A DNA stretch of 64,000 nt from Hexactinellida sp. DTS-2022 (GCA_028753945.1 JAPNXP010000001.1:8732501-8796500), one strand, 5' to 3'. Shown: positions 20,888 through 32,602, counted from the first letter of the stretch. Translations and numbers: made by a program. Notes: generated by a model not told the origin, from the sequence alone.

Positions 20888-21097
20888 CTAGCTTTCAATT
20901 TATATCTGTAAATATTGAGATTAGATACCCAGTGGATAACTACACCTAGCTGGATATTTTATAATTGATACAAACGATAAATTCATGATTGCAATTTGCA
21001 ACAAAAATTTGTTGATAATATAGTTTCATATGTTATATTTATTTGAGTAAAGGCCAAAATTATTGTAAACTCAAAAGTTACACTAAAATATAAGTAC

Positions 21098-21243
21098 CGT
21101 AATTCCCCGAATAAGCGCCGGGTCAATAAAAATGACATTGGTATGACAAAATTTACCAAGTTAGTTGATCACTGGAGTGTAATTCCATTGATTTTGGGAA
21201 CTTCCGACTTCGGTATGTTACTGTCGGTTAGAACCGTTAGAAC
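21098..21243. repeat. Dispersed repeat, CCGAATAAGCGCC family
   Basis: Begins with CCGTAATTCCCCGAATAAGCG. An inverted copy lies in GRAF intron 2 (59493-59627), sharing GTTGATCACTGGAGTGTAAT and GCGCCGGGTCAATA blocks in reverse complement. A related element with both ends intact is nested at 49400-49660. Probably a non-autonomous DNA transposon. Confidence 0.65.
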
Positions 21244-21266
21244 TGACCTAAATATTATATTATTTT

Positions 21267-21536
21267 CAGGGCCGTGCCACTAATACAAACTGACCAGGTC
21301 AAACCTGGGCAGAATTTTTCCAGACCAGGTTCGCACTAACTTGCTGAGTTTCTAAACAAATAATAAGATAATATTTAAAGTTTAAACTAGTATAATTTTC
21401 TAGCGAAAACTCCAATAAAGGAAACCATGATATTAAGAGTTTAAGAAGTTGATAATAGCAAAAAAATTTACAATGGGTGGCAATGATGCTTTCTCTAGTT
21501 AGGTTTGGGCAGGTATCAAGAGACTCGCACGGCCCT
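21267..21536. mobile_element. hAT-like MITE with CAGGGCCGTGC ends
   Basis: 270-bp stretch bounded by the 11-bp perfect inverted repeat CAGGGCCGTGC / GCACGGCCCTG. CAGGGCCG-type ends are typical of hAT elements. An 8-bp target duplication could not be confirmed (ATTATTTT against AATTTCTG), so the insertion may be old. The 68-codon open frame overlapping it has no protein features. Confidence 0.6.
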
Positions 21537-22577
21537 GAATTTCTGGATTTTTCACCAAAATTTCAGGATGAAATTCACGAAATCAATCAGCGCCGGCCGC
21601 TTATTCGAAGCAATACAGTATATAATGAGAAGGAGCATTCAGTGCTTTATATTGGTTATGATATGATATGCCTGATATTCTAGTATGGCCACAATTCAAC
21701 ATTAAATCTTTTAAATAATACCTAGTACTACCTACCTTGTTCTAGGGTTTGCAAGATTACATTTTGCACAAAATATGCTTGTTAATAGAGGATTTATACA
21801 ATAATTCCCATGTCCAGACTATACTTGTTCAGATAATACATATACAACATTGTACGGATTTTAGGATTTCTCACTACGGTGACAATACTTATTGACTCGC
21901 ACGGACGCTGCTAGCCTGATACTGGCTACTCCACTGCCCAAAGTGCCCATTGCAACTGCAAGCTGCACTTGTACTTGTTAATAAGCAATCTTGTTATTAA
22001 GCGAAACATTGTGACAACAAATATTGCAAACTGACGGAATTAAAATGTGATCCTCGTATTAATTAAAATATCCCTAAAATTTCTGAATTTAATTTTAAGA
22101 AACCTAATTGAAATCACGCCGATACAGCTAGATTACATATTCATATAACTACATTACATAATTATATGAAGGATAATTTCTTCATTAACGAACATTCAGT
22201 TGCTGATTCTTATCTAACTAAAACAGCAGGTTGTTTATTCGAATATCTATTGAATAAGTCATGCAACTTTTCTAAATGGTTACAACAGCATTACTCTTCT
22301 GAATATATCAATCTGTAATTAATTGGAATCGCGGTTGGCGAATAGGCTAGTGGTAGTATAGTGTGAAATACATGGCTACTTATTAACCGTACATTAAATA
22401 AAAAGCATTGAATCCAATATAATTTATTAACACCGATATAATATTAATAATACATATATCCCTAGTTGGGTTCTTTCGCGTTAGGATTCGACACTGCTGA
22501 CAAACTGACTGACTGATATATGCACTTGAAACTCTTCTCACTGCTCCAGATAAGATTTGTAATAGGATTGCCAAATA

Positions 22578-24199
22578 ATGGAAGTGGACGATTTGGAGCA
22601 ACAGCTTCTTTCCCAGTTCAGGTCACTGGCTACTAGCGATAGAGACGTGCTGATTGCACAGTTTCAGAAACTGATCGACGGACAAATGACAGAGAGAGGT
22701 TGTGAGTTCTTTCTGGACATGAGTGACTGGTGAGTTTGCTGATTATACATTCAGTTTGTCCCACTTTACTTATCAAATATCTCTCTTATTCTCTCTCTCA
22801 TCTTAATCTCACCTCCATAGGAATCTCCAAGTGAGTTATACCTCATAATGTAGTGTAACATATAGTAAACGTATCGTTAATACAAACACGGATAAGGCGA
22901 ATTAATTAACAATAATTTTACATTTTAAAAAATCATTTTTTGATACTCGAGCAATAATAAGTTTAATTAATTCCCCTAGCCTCTACAAAGTGCATGAATA
23001 TTACTCCTGTTAATGCGAATTTCGGGTAATACGAACCAGTGTTTCATACAGGGTTTGCATGCAAGGGGTCAATCTGGGATATGTAAATTCTTAAGGGGGC
23101 ATAAATTATAACTTCGTTGTGTAAATGGTTTTTCTAGAGGGGCACTTGAAGGAACAGGGGGAAAGTGCACCCCCTACCACCCCCTGTATGAAACCCTACG
23201 GTCCCCTGATGTTCGTATTAACGAGAATCTACTGCATATACTTATCTACATTCCATCAATCTCTCTATAGGCCGCTGCCTGTGCATATTACGATTATCAG
23301 GGACATAACCAGTCCCTGCCCGAGATGTCCCTCGTGGAGGATGTGACGATAGGAGAGGGAGAGTCCATCACGCCCAGTACTCCATTCTCTAAGGTCTGGA
23401 GACTGCAGAACAGGGGTGAGTTAATATAAGTTCTATTTGCAGGAAGCTGGTTATACCGGGGTTATCGTTAGTTCATATTTAGTGATATGAATATGATATT
23501 AAGTTTGTACATCACAAGCTGTTCCAAGTCGAATTTTCTCCAATTCCTTTTATAAGCTTGATTATAGAGAAACTGAAATTATGTGTGTTCACTTGGTACC
23601 GAGACTAGAGCTATTGTTAATAGTCGCCTCGCCTCGCACTATCGGAGAATGTTGATATGAAAAATAGTGTAAATCTCCTTATTAGAGCCATCGGTTAATT
23701 GGGTTACCGTTTAATTTTTTCAAACACACTCATCCAAAGTGACCGAATTAAACGATATCTACTATAGTTTATATTAGTAATTTAGTATTCGTTTAATTTC
23801 GAAAACGGTAATATGCTGACTGCAGCTGCTACATTTACTGTATTCTATTTATAGGAACAGAAGCCTGGCCCCCGGGGTGTAGCATTAATTTCTGTTTGGG
23901 ACACAAGTTCGGCGGAATAGATTATTTAGCGCTCCCTTCTCTCGAGTCGGGAGAAGTGACGGAGGTGAGAGTGTCCATGGTTTCTCCTCCTGAGTCTGGC
24001 ATATTCAGTGGCCAGTGGAGAATGAAGACTGCGGCGGGAAACATATGTGGAGGTTTGTCAACATTTGTAAATACTCTTTGTGTCACTGTACTTGTCTACT
24101 AAAATACTCTAAAACTTAATTCTAGCATAATAATATAGTAAGATTATGCTATTCATTCTTTGTGCTCCAGTTCTCGGAAGAACTAGCTTATTTTCATAA
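22578..24199 (+). CDS. ILRUN: ILRUN (C6orf106) orthologue, last exon uncertain
   Basis: Recovered by splicing: exons 22578-22729, 22821-22830 (a 10-nt microexon), 23271-23415 and 23855-24052, all phases consistent. The protein reads like human ILRUN: a UBA-like N-terminal domain (DVLIAQFQKLI ... CEFFLDMSDWNLQAAACAYYDYQ), then MSLVEDVTIGEGESITP and the FW/NBR1-like domain (KVWRLQNRGTEAWPPGCSI ... GIFSGQWRMKTAAGN). Known ILRUN binds p300/CBP and IRF3 and dampens antiviral and inflammatory transcription; the FW domain is the interaction surface. The microexon encodes the three residues NLQ and completes the W codon. The best acceptor after exon 4 gives a final exon 24171-24199 with only nine more codons, for 177 aa in total (human 298). 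The last FW strand and the C-terminal tail are therefore missing or not found. Confidence 0.82.
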
Positions 24200-24871
24200 A
24201 TGAGTGGATTCCTTTGATTTCATCCTATGTAAGGATCACTTCTTGTATGAATTGATTCTCGATTAATCCTTCGCTGCTTCCCTCTTGCTATTCGTATTCA
24301 ACTGTTGCATTTCCTGTATGCTGATTGCTCCGAGCCCATAGCTATACTCTACTGCCCGCCTATATAGGCATTTAATTTATTTAGTCTTAAAATTTTGTTG
24401 AAATGATATTTGTTATTTAAGATTAGATACATTTAAACGCCAGGTGTCGCACCACGCCCTGTCTATAACATTATTAGTAAGTGGAGAACTTGATCTTGCT
24501 CTCTGTATATCAAATAGAGAACATATTAGTTAAACCATTTGATATATAATCTGATAAAGGGGCTAAGAATATTATATTTCTTGCTCAAGTAAGTGTGACT
24601 ATAATAATATATATATAAATATTTAAATATGTATTAACTTAATTATTTTACTGCCATGATTGCTAATACGTACATTATAACTTGGTTGATAAGTATATGG
24701 GTTTAACTAAGATGACTTCGTGGGAATATTATTTTTATGTATTAAAAAAATATGTACTTATATTCATTGCAAATTATTCTATTATCATTTGGGTAATACG
24801 AATTTATTTCCTTCCCGGAGAGAGATATTAGCCTAGTTCTGACATTTCTCATTTCCTTTCAATAATAGATT
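24200..24871. other. ILRUN-SMPD1 spacer
   Basis: 672 bp of AT-rich sequence with no recognisable gene. It was searched by eye for an ILRUN exon encoding a GDVIWVxL-like strand, and none was seen. An AATAATAG precedes the next ATG. Confidence 0.45.
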
Positions 24872-26659
24872 ATGATTTTTCTCGGAAAAGTTTACATTTG
24901 TATTTGCACCATTTTATGCCTCTTCCGTTTCGCGCTTTGTATTCCCATTTCCACGCATGCCACCACAGATGAGTTTAGGTTGAATGAGCCTGGTAAGGAA
25001 TGGTTGTTGAGACTGTTGAGCTCTATGTCCGGCAGAGAGTTGGATGGAAGAGAGCACTCTCCTTTTACATCGGACAAGGAACTATTCAATAACTCTCTTG
25101 AATGCGACGTTTGTAAAACACTTGTTCATTTTCTTATCACGGATGCCTCTAGCAGGAAGGTATTTGACGATGATCTCCTCAGTTATATGACCAAAGGTTG
25201 CATAGAAGTATTGAGTTCTAGATACAACGCGAGTGCAATGTGTCCTAACATTACCAAGTTCTACGGCCCTATTATCTGGTACAGCGTTGTGAATAGTGAA
25301 CTATCCGCTGAGAAGGTTTGCCAGCACTTGCACGCCTGTCCAGGGCTACCGAAAGATAGCTCATCGCATAAGAAGCCTCTGCCTGATGCTGGCTATTCAC
25401 GAATGAAGAAAAACAAGAGCGCTAAACCACCAAAATTCAAATCTTCCATAATTAAATTTATCCACATTTCAGATTTCCACTTAGACATTGATTTTAAGAA
25501 GGGCGCCCCTTCCACCTGTGACTACTTTCTGTGCTGCCGCGAGTTCATGACGGGCACCAACCCCGCCGGCGCATACGGGGCGTATGGCTGCGATCTGGCA
25601 TACGCAACTGCCAACCTGGTGCTCGACCAGTTGAAGACACTGCAGGACATTGATTTTGTTGTGTACGGAGGCGACAACCCGCCCCATGATCTCTGGATAG
25701 AGACCGAACAGAGTCAAATGAATGTAGAGTCTATTGTCATTAATATGTTCAAGCAGCACTTCCCTAACACGCCCATATACCCTGTCCTGGGTAACCACGA
25801 GTCCTACCCCGAGAGCGAGTACCTGCAATCTCTCTACGTTAACCTAACAGAGTCTCTCGCACGCATGTGGAGGTCGTGGGCGCCCTTCCCAGACGCTGCC
25901 CTCAAGACGCTTGGTCTGGGCGGGTACTACACGCTAATGCTGAAGCCAAAACTACGTCTCATCTCCTACAACTCCGACTACGGGTACGCCTATAACTTCT
26001 ATGCGCTGCTCAACCATAAGAACCCGGCCTATGCGCAGCACACGCAGTGGCTCCAGGACACCCTAGCGACGGCCAGAAGGAATGGGGAGAAAGTGCTTCT
26101 CCTGGCACACGTGCCCCCTGGAATAGTCTCATCCACCTTTGAATACGGGGAGTGGTTCGTTAACGTTACTCTGCCTTATTCTGATATTATTGTTGGACAT
26201 CTGTTCGGCCACACACACCAGGACCATTTCAAGGTAGTTCAACAGGGCGGGCGGACGCTGGGGGCCGTATTGATTACTCCTTCTGTCACTACCTTCTCGC
26301 ACCAGAATCCTTCTTTCAGGATTTACTCGATGGACGCATCTACGTACGAGCTACTGGACTACGACCAGTATTTCCTTAACATTACAGAAGCGAATGAGCT
26401 CGCTAAACAAGGGAAAACTCCTAAATTCGAATTTAACTATTCTGCAAAGGATCTGTATGGGCTTAAAGACCTCAGCGGTGACTCCTGGCTAGCTCTTGCT
26501 AATCGTTTCAAATCAAATTCCACACTTTTCTTGCAGTATGTTGACAATATGTACGCAAGGAGCAAAGTCCCTTCTTGTGACGCAGAGTGTAAGAAGAGAA
26601 CCATTTGTCAATGCGAGAACGCCAGTTTGCTCGATGCTTTGAAATGTTACAATGGTTAG
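24872..26659 (+). CDS. SMPD1: Acid sphingomyelinase-like phosphodiesterase
   Basis: Single-exon 595-aa secreted/lysosomal enzyme that hydrolyses sphingomyelin to ceramide and phosphocholine. A signal peptide (about residues 1-23) is followed by a saposin B domain with paired cysteines (about 78-160: CDVCKTLVHF ... CIEVL ... CPNITKFYG ... CQHLHAC). Next comes a linker, then a calcineurin-like metallophosphatase. Metal ligands visible: Asp201 and His203 (HISDFHLD), the Asp of GGDNPPHDLW, Asn308-His309 (GNHES), the His of LAHVPPG, and His447/His449 (GHTH). Six or more N-glycosylation sequons are present. The C-terminal cysteine cluster matches SMPD1 rather than SMPDL3, which lacks saposin. Human SMPD1 is 629-631 aa. 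The orthologous ATG precedes the signal peptide. An intronless gene is notable because the vertebrate gene has introns. Confidence 0.94.
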   Translation: MIFLGKVYICICTILCLFRFALCIPISTHATTDEFRLNEPGKEWLLRLLSSMSGRELDGREHSPFTSDKELFNNSLECDVCKTLVHFLITDASSRKVFDDDLLSYMTKGCIEVLSSRYNASAMCPNITKFYGPIIWYSVVNSELSAEKVCQHLHACPGLPKDSSSHKKPLPDAGYSRMKKNKSAKPPKFKSSIIKFIHISDFHLDIDFKKGAPSTCDYFLCCREFMTGTNPAGAYGAYGCDLAYATANLVLDQLKTLQDIDFVVYGGDNPPHDLWIETEQSQMNVESIVINMFKQHFPNTPIYPVLGNHESYPESEYLQSLYVNLTESLARMWRSWAPFPDAALKTLGLGGYYTLMLKPKLRLISYNSDYGYAYNFYALLNHKNPAYAQHTQWLQDTLATARRNGEKVLLLAHVPPGIVSSTFEYGEWFVNVTLPYSDIIVGHLFGHTHQDHFKVVQQGGRTLGAVLITPSVTTFSHQNPSFRIYSMDASTYELLDYDQYFLNITEANELAKQGKTPKFEFNYSAKDLYGLKDLSGDSWLALANRFKSNSTLFLQYVDNMYARSKVPSCDAECKKRTICQCENASLLDALKCYNG

Positions 26660-26936
26660 TCCATCTCGAGTAGGTTATTATCGAAATATATAATCCAACT
26701 GTCTAATCTACCGTTTGTTCAAATATAATATTCAGTAACCTTGTAATTTGTACAGTTTATATTTGAACATGCATCAATTTGTATTATATATGTACGTATT
26801 ATCCTGAGCTTTTCGACTATTATTGCCTCTATTATACACTGAATTTTCAATCCAATATGTCTTTACTTTCTAAATAACTTGGATTACATTTGCAACACTT
26901 CAAATCTAGCTGTGTTTAACTTGCGCATTAACAAGT

Positions 26937-27371
26937 ATGCCCAAAATTCGTCGCACCAAGAAGAGACCCCCGGAAGGGTGGGAGCTGATAGAGCCCACAC
27001 TCGACGAGCTGGATAAGAAGATGCAGGACGCAGAGCTGGATCCTCACGAAGGAAAGAGAAAGTGCGAGTCTCTATGGCCGATTCTAAAAGTTCATCATCA
27101 GAAATCCCGCTATTTATACGATTTGTACTTTCGTCGCCGAGCCATCTCTCGAGAGCTCTACGACTACTGTATAGACCATGGATACGCAGATGCAAACCTC
27201 ATTGCTAAGTGGAAGAAGCCTGGCTACGAGAACCTCTGCTGTCTCAAGTGCATTCAGGCGCGAGACACGAACTTCGGAACTGCTTGCATCTGCCGTGTCC
27301 CCAAGAGCAAGCTGGAAGAAGGAAAGATAGTAGAGTGTGTTAACTGCGGGTGCAGAGGCTGCTCAGGCTAG
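26937..27371 (+). CDS. BUD31: BUD31/G10 spliceosomal protein
   Basis: Complete 144-aa BUD31, the same length as the human protein and highly conserved. It starts [20 protein letters not shown] and ends with the zinc-cluster region [20 protein letters not shown] ... [14 protein letters not shown]31 is a core component of activated spliceosomes and binds three zinc ions through these cysteines. Single exon. The gene lies 277 bp downstream of acid sphingomyelinase on the same strand, with an AAG just before the ATG. ATTAAA 16 bp after the stop codon is a likely polyadenylation signal. Confidence 0.98.
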   Translation: MPKIRRTKKRPPEGWELIEPTLDELDKKMQDAELDPHEGKRKCESLWPILKVHHQKSRYLYDLYFRRRAISRELYDYCIDHGYADANLIAKWKKPGYENLCCLKCIQARDTNFGTACICRVPKSKLEEGKIVECVNCGCRGCSG

Positions 27372-27850
27372 CTCTCTCCCGGAGGCTATTAAACTCATTA
27401 TTTCTTGCAACTTCTATTTGTGCTGTTACTCTATTTCTCATTACTAACACTTGCATTGCGTATTATGCTCTATCTAGCTAACCCATAGAGCCATGAGGCT
27501 ACCCGTCATACAGCCCAGACAGGGAGAATGTATTTAGGTAATTATAAGGGGCACAGTTAATGTGTGTATATAATATATAAGCTCTTCCGCTATATTATAG
27601 TGTACATGGGTAACACTTGTACTCGTGTGGTTATTCTAGGATTCTATAGTATATCGATAAATATAAGTGTATAAGAATGGTATGGATTATTCGGACTATT
27701 ATAACTTTATTAATACTATATCTAACAGCAAACTATAAATTAGTATGCGATATTCTCTTCAGTATTTCTAACATTATAATATTATTTGAGTTATAACACA
27801 TCGTCAATTAACTTATTATCCCTAATTATTCGTGCGAGCCCTGAATGCGA
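27372..27850. other. Spacer between converging genes
   Basis: 479 bp, AT-rich, between the + strand BUD31 and the - strand coiled-coil gene. Probably holds both 3' UTRs. Nothing else seen. Confidence 0.5.
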
Positions 27851-28240
27851 TTAACTTTTATATTTAAAGAGGATATCTGCTAGAAGTTGAGTCCTCTCGA
27901 ACAGTTTCTGTTTCTGGTTGATAACTGATTCCTCTAGAATCTGAGCCTCGCTAATCAGCTGATCCAGCCTCTGTAAACACAGATCTTCGAACTCCTCTCC
28001 TTCTGTTAGGAACACGCTCCATTTCTGGATTATATTTCTAGAACTTTCCTCCACTGATCGTATTACTGTGTCTACTTTCTCCTTGAGGATAGCAGGGTTA
28101 ATTGGGTGTTGTTCTTCCCTCGTCTCGTCTGCTAGGGTGTCGTTATAGCTATTTAGCTCTGACACATCTTGATCTCCCATGTGCTGACCCACTGATAATT
28201 CATAATTCCCATTCGAGTCGACTAAAGCGTTATCTCCCAT
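27851..28240 (-). CDS. Small coiled-coil protein, possible TEX12 homologue
   Basis: 129-aa acidic protein. The N-terminal half is low-complexity and Asn/Asp-rich. The C-terminal half (about 52-125) is one long helix with heptad leucines and isoleucines. The last about 40 residues (LDQLISEAQILEESVINQKQ ... ERTQLLADIL) align without gaps with the C-terminal helix of TEX12, with about 10 identities in 38 and mostly conservative changes elsewhere. TEX12 pairs with SYCE2 in the synaptonemal complex central element and is also about 123 aa with a disordered N-terminus and C-terminal helix. The length, layout and pattern of the end fit. Helices are easy to mis-align by eye, so this is a candidate only. 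Alternatives: another short coiled-coil adaptor. Expression in germ cells would be predicted. Confidence 0.55.
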   Translation of the reverse strand: MGDNALVDSNGNYELSVGQHMGDQDVSELNSYNDTLADETREEQHPINPAILKEKVDTVIRSVEESSRNIIQKWSVFLTEGEEFEDLCLQRLDQLISEAQILEESVINQKQKLFERTQLLADILFKYKS

Positions 28241-29454
28241 ACGATCTTACTTATCTCTTATTCTGTAGAAGGTACTAGCTCTAGCATTAATAGCTAGCAG
28301 TAACAGAATGACAGACGCACATATTCTAGTCATTTTAATTCAGCTCCTATTGGGAAATGCCTGGATTTGACGGTGTCCGTACTTATAGATATTTGTCTTT
28401 ATCAATAAATATTGGCCTGGGTAAATATTTTGTTTATTTTTAGTCATATTACAAAAAAGCAACTTCCGAGATAATATATATTTGTTCTTGGGAGAGATTG
28501 AGTTATGTACAGACTTACAGTCAGTTCGCATAATGACCATTGATCTATTACAAGTTACTTTACAAGTGAGCATATGAGTTTAAAACTATGTTCCTTTAAA
28601 GGAAGTGCGTCTATTGCAACTTGCAAGCAACTTCGAGCAAAATGCGACTTGCTATTACGTAGTATTACCGAACCCCACTGATTATACTATAGCAAATAAT
28701 ATTGGTACACTCCTACTATGGAACCACCTACCTATTCGCATGTACAACTAAGCTAGTAAACATCTCTGATTTGACAGAGCACTAACTTTTGACTTAGTTT
28801 GATGTAATCCTGTATTGTACTTCTGAGCACGAGATTAATTTGAGACTTTAACATATTCGTTTACCACTTTACCTAATATTTTAATTATGTTAGTAATTTG
28901 TAGACATTGTAGGATACCAGTGTAAGCGCGTTATGGGGACCCCCAGCGTTTTATGGGCCCTGTCCCTAGATCGCTAGCGTTTTGGCCCCCCTAGGCTTTA
29001 AACCACTAGCGAAATTGGGACGGGGGACCCAAAACGCTAGGGATTTGGGGACCCCAACGTTTAGGGCCCCCGTCCCTAAAGCCTTAGCGTTTTAGGGATA
29101 CCATCCCCATATCGCTAGTGTTTAAAGCCTATGGGGCCCCTAAAACGCTGGGGTCCGCATAACGCTCTTACACCGGTATTAGTTTGGCTAGTAATATTAT
29201 ATTACTTGGAGGTTAGTTTATCTTTATAATTGCGGTTTCTAATCGCAATCATTTTAATACAGTCCAACAAACAAACAACATACAAAAATCGAGCTATAAT
29301 AATATGTATTTTGTAACAGTCTCCTTCAATGAATACTAATATCGATATAATGTTATTATTTAAAACACACTAATTATTCTAAACAAGTTGGAATAATCCA
29401 CGATACATACAACTACAAAATATAGTTTAGTATAACTAGCATATGTGTCTCCTG
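28241..29454. other. Spacer containing a GC-rich foldback element
   Basis: AT-rich on both sides of the GC-rich element at 28914-29179. The minus-strand frame near 28340-28573 is not supported by any protein feature. The 5' regions of the TEX12-like gene lie around 28241-28330. Confidence 0.5.
28914..29179. mobile_element. GC-rich foldback MITE
   Basis: 266 bp, strikingly GC-rich against its AT-rich surroundings. The ends are inverted: ATACCAGTGTAAGCGCGTTA at the left matches the reverse complement of the right end CGCTCTTACACCGGTAT and its inner neighbours, with AGCGTTTTA and GGGGACCCC blocks continuing inwards. CTAGCGTTTT/AACGCTAG words are repeated through the middle, so nearly the whole element can fold on itself. 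No coding content and no clear target duplication. Probably a foldback-type DNA transposon. Confidence 0.7.
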
Positions 29455-30408
29455 CTAGAGAGGGACATGGGTAAACAGATGCGAGATAGATTCTCCATTG
29501 TGAATACGCCTGATAGACTCTCCCAGCATTTTGCTGATATCAATTATCTTTATTTTGCTGCACTGGTGCATGTTATGGTGCTGTGATATGCTGTTAGTAG
29601 CCACGAATTCCTCCAAGCTCGATTCGTTAATCTTCTTGAGCGCATCCTTCGAGAATATGCCATGCACTACGATCGCGTACACCTTGGAAGCACCTGACTC
29701 CATCAGTTTATCCGCAGCTTTCAAAACCGTGCCACACGTGTCCGCTATATCATCGACCAGTATTGACACCCTGTCTTTCACGTCTCCCACCAAAACCATT
29801 CGCGAGATTTCGTTCGCTTTCACTCTCTCTTTGTGGATCAGTGCGAAGCCGATCTGTAGCTTGTCCGCCAGTGACGTCACCCGCTTAGCGCCCCCTGCGT
29901 CGGGAGATACCACGACCGCTTGCTTCCACTCGGGTATATTGTCTCTGACGTATTTTATTATCATCGGCTCCGCGTACAGGTTGTCCACTGGAATATCAAA
30001 GAACCCTTGAATCTGCGAAGCGTGCAGGTCCATAGTGATGATGTGGTCCGCCCCCGCTACCGAGAGCATGTTAGCCACGAGCTTAGCTGTGATCGGAGCT
30101 CTGCTCCTGTCCTTCTTGTCCTGCCGCGCGTACGGGTAGCACGGGATCACTGCCACCACCCTCTGAGCCGAGGCTATCTTGCACGCGCTGATCATTATAA
30201 GCAGCTCCATCAGGTTGTCGTTGACGTCACCGGCTCCTGTCTGTACAATGTACACGTCTTCTCCCCTGACCGACTCGCCGATCTCAACACATGTCTCCTG
30301 GTTGGCAAACTTGCTGAGTGAAACTTTGCCGAGACTGAGAGACAAGTTCTCGACAATGTCCCTTGAGAGGTGAGGGTTGGAGCTCCCACTGAACACCTTG
30401 ATATTCAT
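29455..30408 (-). CDS. PRPS: Ribose-phosphate pyrophosphokinase
   Basis: Single-exon 317-aa PRPP synthetase (human PRPS1/2 are 318 aa). It makes phosphoribosyl pyrophosphate from ribose 5-phosphate and ATP for purine, pyrimidine and NAD synthesis in the cytosol. Visible: N-terminal [32 protein letters not shown] with the flexible-loop Arg/Lys; [33 protein letters not shown]; and the PRPP-binding loop [13 protein letters not shown]. The C-terminus, [20 protein letters not shown], matches class I enzymes. It is one residue shorter than the human protein and has no obvious defect. Upstream spacer is long (over 9 kb to the next gene). Confidence 0.97.
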   Translation of the reverse strand: MNIKVFSGSSNPHLSRDIVENLSLSLGKVSLSKFANQETCVEIGESVRGEDVYIVQTGAGDVNDNLMELLIMISACKIASAQRVVAVIPCYPYARQDKKDRSRAPITAKLVANMLSVAGADHIITMDLHASQIQGFFDIPVDNLYAEPMIIKYVRDNIPEWKQAVVVSPDAGGAKRVTSLADKLQIGFALIHKERVKANEISRMVLVGDVKDRVSILVDDIADTCGTVLKAADKLMESGASKVYAIVVHGIFSKDALKKINESSLEEFVATNSISQHHNMHQCSKIKIIDISKMLGESIRRIHNGESISHLFTHVPL

Positions 30409-31801
30409 CTCGAGAGAATGGTGCTAGAGTGCGTTTACAATGACTAATAAGTGAATTATACGTTTCCTAACGGCTATAATTTTATATGTTATGACTAAAC
30501 TCCCCAATACTCCATGATAAGGGTCTGTATAAACGTGAATTGATGATTTATTTTGCATCAGTGCGGTTATGTAACTTTCTTCAGTTACATGACTGTTTAC
30601 TAATGAAGGGTGATTTATGCATCTTTTGGCTCTGTCTATCGAATTGTTTACTTGTTTACTAATCACACTTATAAGATTCTAGCCACAGTTTCTAAATTCG
30701 ATGTTACGTCGACCATTAGAACCCGATAGTATTCGTAATAATAATTTAATCAGCCAAAAATTAGTAGCGAAATGTGTGTAATTATTTTCAGACTTCCAAC
30801 TATCTTATACCATACATCCTCAATAAATTGTATTCATTGGCCCATTGAATATTATTTCTAGAATCTAATGAAGAAATTCAGTATACATGGGATTTGGGAA
30901 TGAAATGCTAGTATACATTTGAGAACACGTAGATTGTTAAATTTAATTTAAGACTTGTACATATAATAGTACGACAGCTGATCTAGTCTAATTAATGTAG
31001 CATTACAAATGCAATAGTTTACAATCAATAATATCCTTACAACTTCTAAGGTCATCCTTCAAGAATTAGACACAATTTGTGAAAAGAAACGCCAAAGTGG
31101 TTCTAATTTATTGTTGAAACCTTAATATAGGTGTCCCCTAATTTCAATTTAATACAGTGTTGTGTTCCCTTAGAGCAAATACCTACTTCTAAGCCAATTT
31201 GTGTCAATGTACGCACGACATACACGATTAATCTTAGAGGATAATTAATCGCGTTCAATAAATCTACTATTTTTATAACTCCACGTACGTATTTAGATAT
31301 CATCTGGGTGATTATCTCTGTTGAGGTAAATGGCATTCTTGGTGTAACTCAGCAGATGAATGAACTTCCTATCGGGCAGAAGTTCGGATTCAATTCTCAC
31401 ATAAACCCATTCGCACCGCCAACATGCCAAACATTACAAAGTAAGCTGTATTCAATATCTTTATAGCATTCTAATATACTGTGAATTACCGAACTCTGTC
31501 TCGTTTAGTACTGAATAATTCTCACGATTCACTCACAAACTCTAATTCACTTTCACCAATAAAACAACCTGACTCAACATCAGGGCATGCCGCCCCTCCC
31601 CCATCTCCAATGGTTATTTCTATTTATAAATATTTGACAAATCTGAAGACTACCGATAATAAGATAATAATCTGTATTGTCTAGCTATCTGAATTCTTCA
31701 AATGATATATTTACAGTAGATTCTCGTTGATACGAACACTCAAAAGGCGAAAAGTGATTAATTTAAATAATAGTATAGTACGATTTTTTATTTCCCTACC
31801 C

Positions 31802-31925
31802 CAGCGATTTCCAACCTTTTCAACCGTGGACCCCCTGTAACAAATACCAAACATTCTGTGGACCCCCTCCCATTGATCGTAATACAAATTTTGAGATCTT
31901 GTGGACCCCAGGTTGGGAACCACTG
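31802..31925. mobile_element. 124-bp hAT-like mini-MITE
   Basis: Ends are CAGCGATTTCCAACCT and AGGTTGGGAACCACTG, an imperfect inverted repeat of the well-known hAT CAGTGGTTCCCAACC type. Flanks are CCCTACCC (31794-31801) and CCCTAGCC (31926-31933), an 8-bp target duplication with one mismatch. The interior holds two GTGGACCCC blocks. Too short to code. Confidence 0.82.
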
Positions 31926-32602
31926 CCCTAGCCTATAATATGCAAGTGGTCGCATTAACGAGAGTTTGTCGTACGTGTATATTGATGTATTATTCTTTAG
32001 TATACTTAAATAATTCAAATTTATATTTCCAGACTATAATTAGATTTTATTCGTTTAGAATTCGCAGTTTGGAACAGCTCTCCAGTTTCACAATTCCCTT
32101 TTAACACAGTTAAACCAAGAAACTATTCTTCCTCTCAAGGAGGAAGCAACAGATATGAATTCAACCGATGATCATTATTACAGTTAGATAGCACCATTTT
32201 ATATCTCACAAGTTGGAAGTTTAATTCCATTGAATATGCTGTGTTTTCCAATTATTTTCGATCATCCAATAGCAACAGAGTGCTAATCGAATCCTGTTAC
32301 TTCTGTGTACATTATACTAATTATTGACTAGTTACTCTTAGCTCTTCTGTATGTTATGACACTTCTTATTATTACTTTAAAAGATTAGTTAATTGTTCTA
32401 TTTGTTTCAGACGGGCAATTGAGATTTCCAAAATATCTCGTCTCAGTATTGGCACACGGCCTCAGATTTAGATATTTTTGATAAATTTGTGGGTTTGGTT
32501 TTCCAAATCCACAAACGCAAGATATCAAGGGGGGAGGGCTCAATCAACAGGGTACTAATTAGCCCTTAGGTGACTTCATGGAAACATACATTTTCGGGCA
32601 TA

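Larger units (their letters stand above)
20888..22577. other. CUL2-ILRUN intergenic region
   Basis: No gene seen. The proximal part holds two repeats listed separately (21098-21243 and 21267-21536). 21540-22570 is AT-rich with no convincing reading frame. The first ILRUN ATG is at 22578. Confidence 0.5.
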
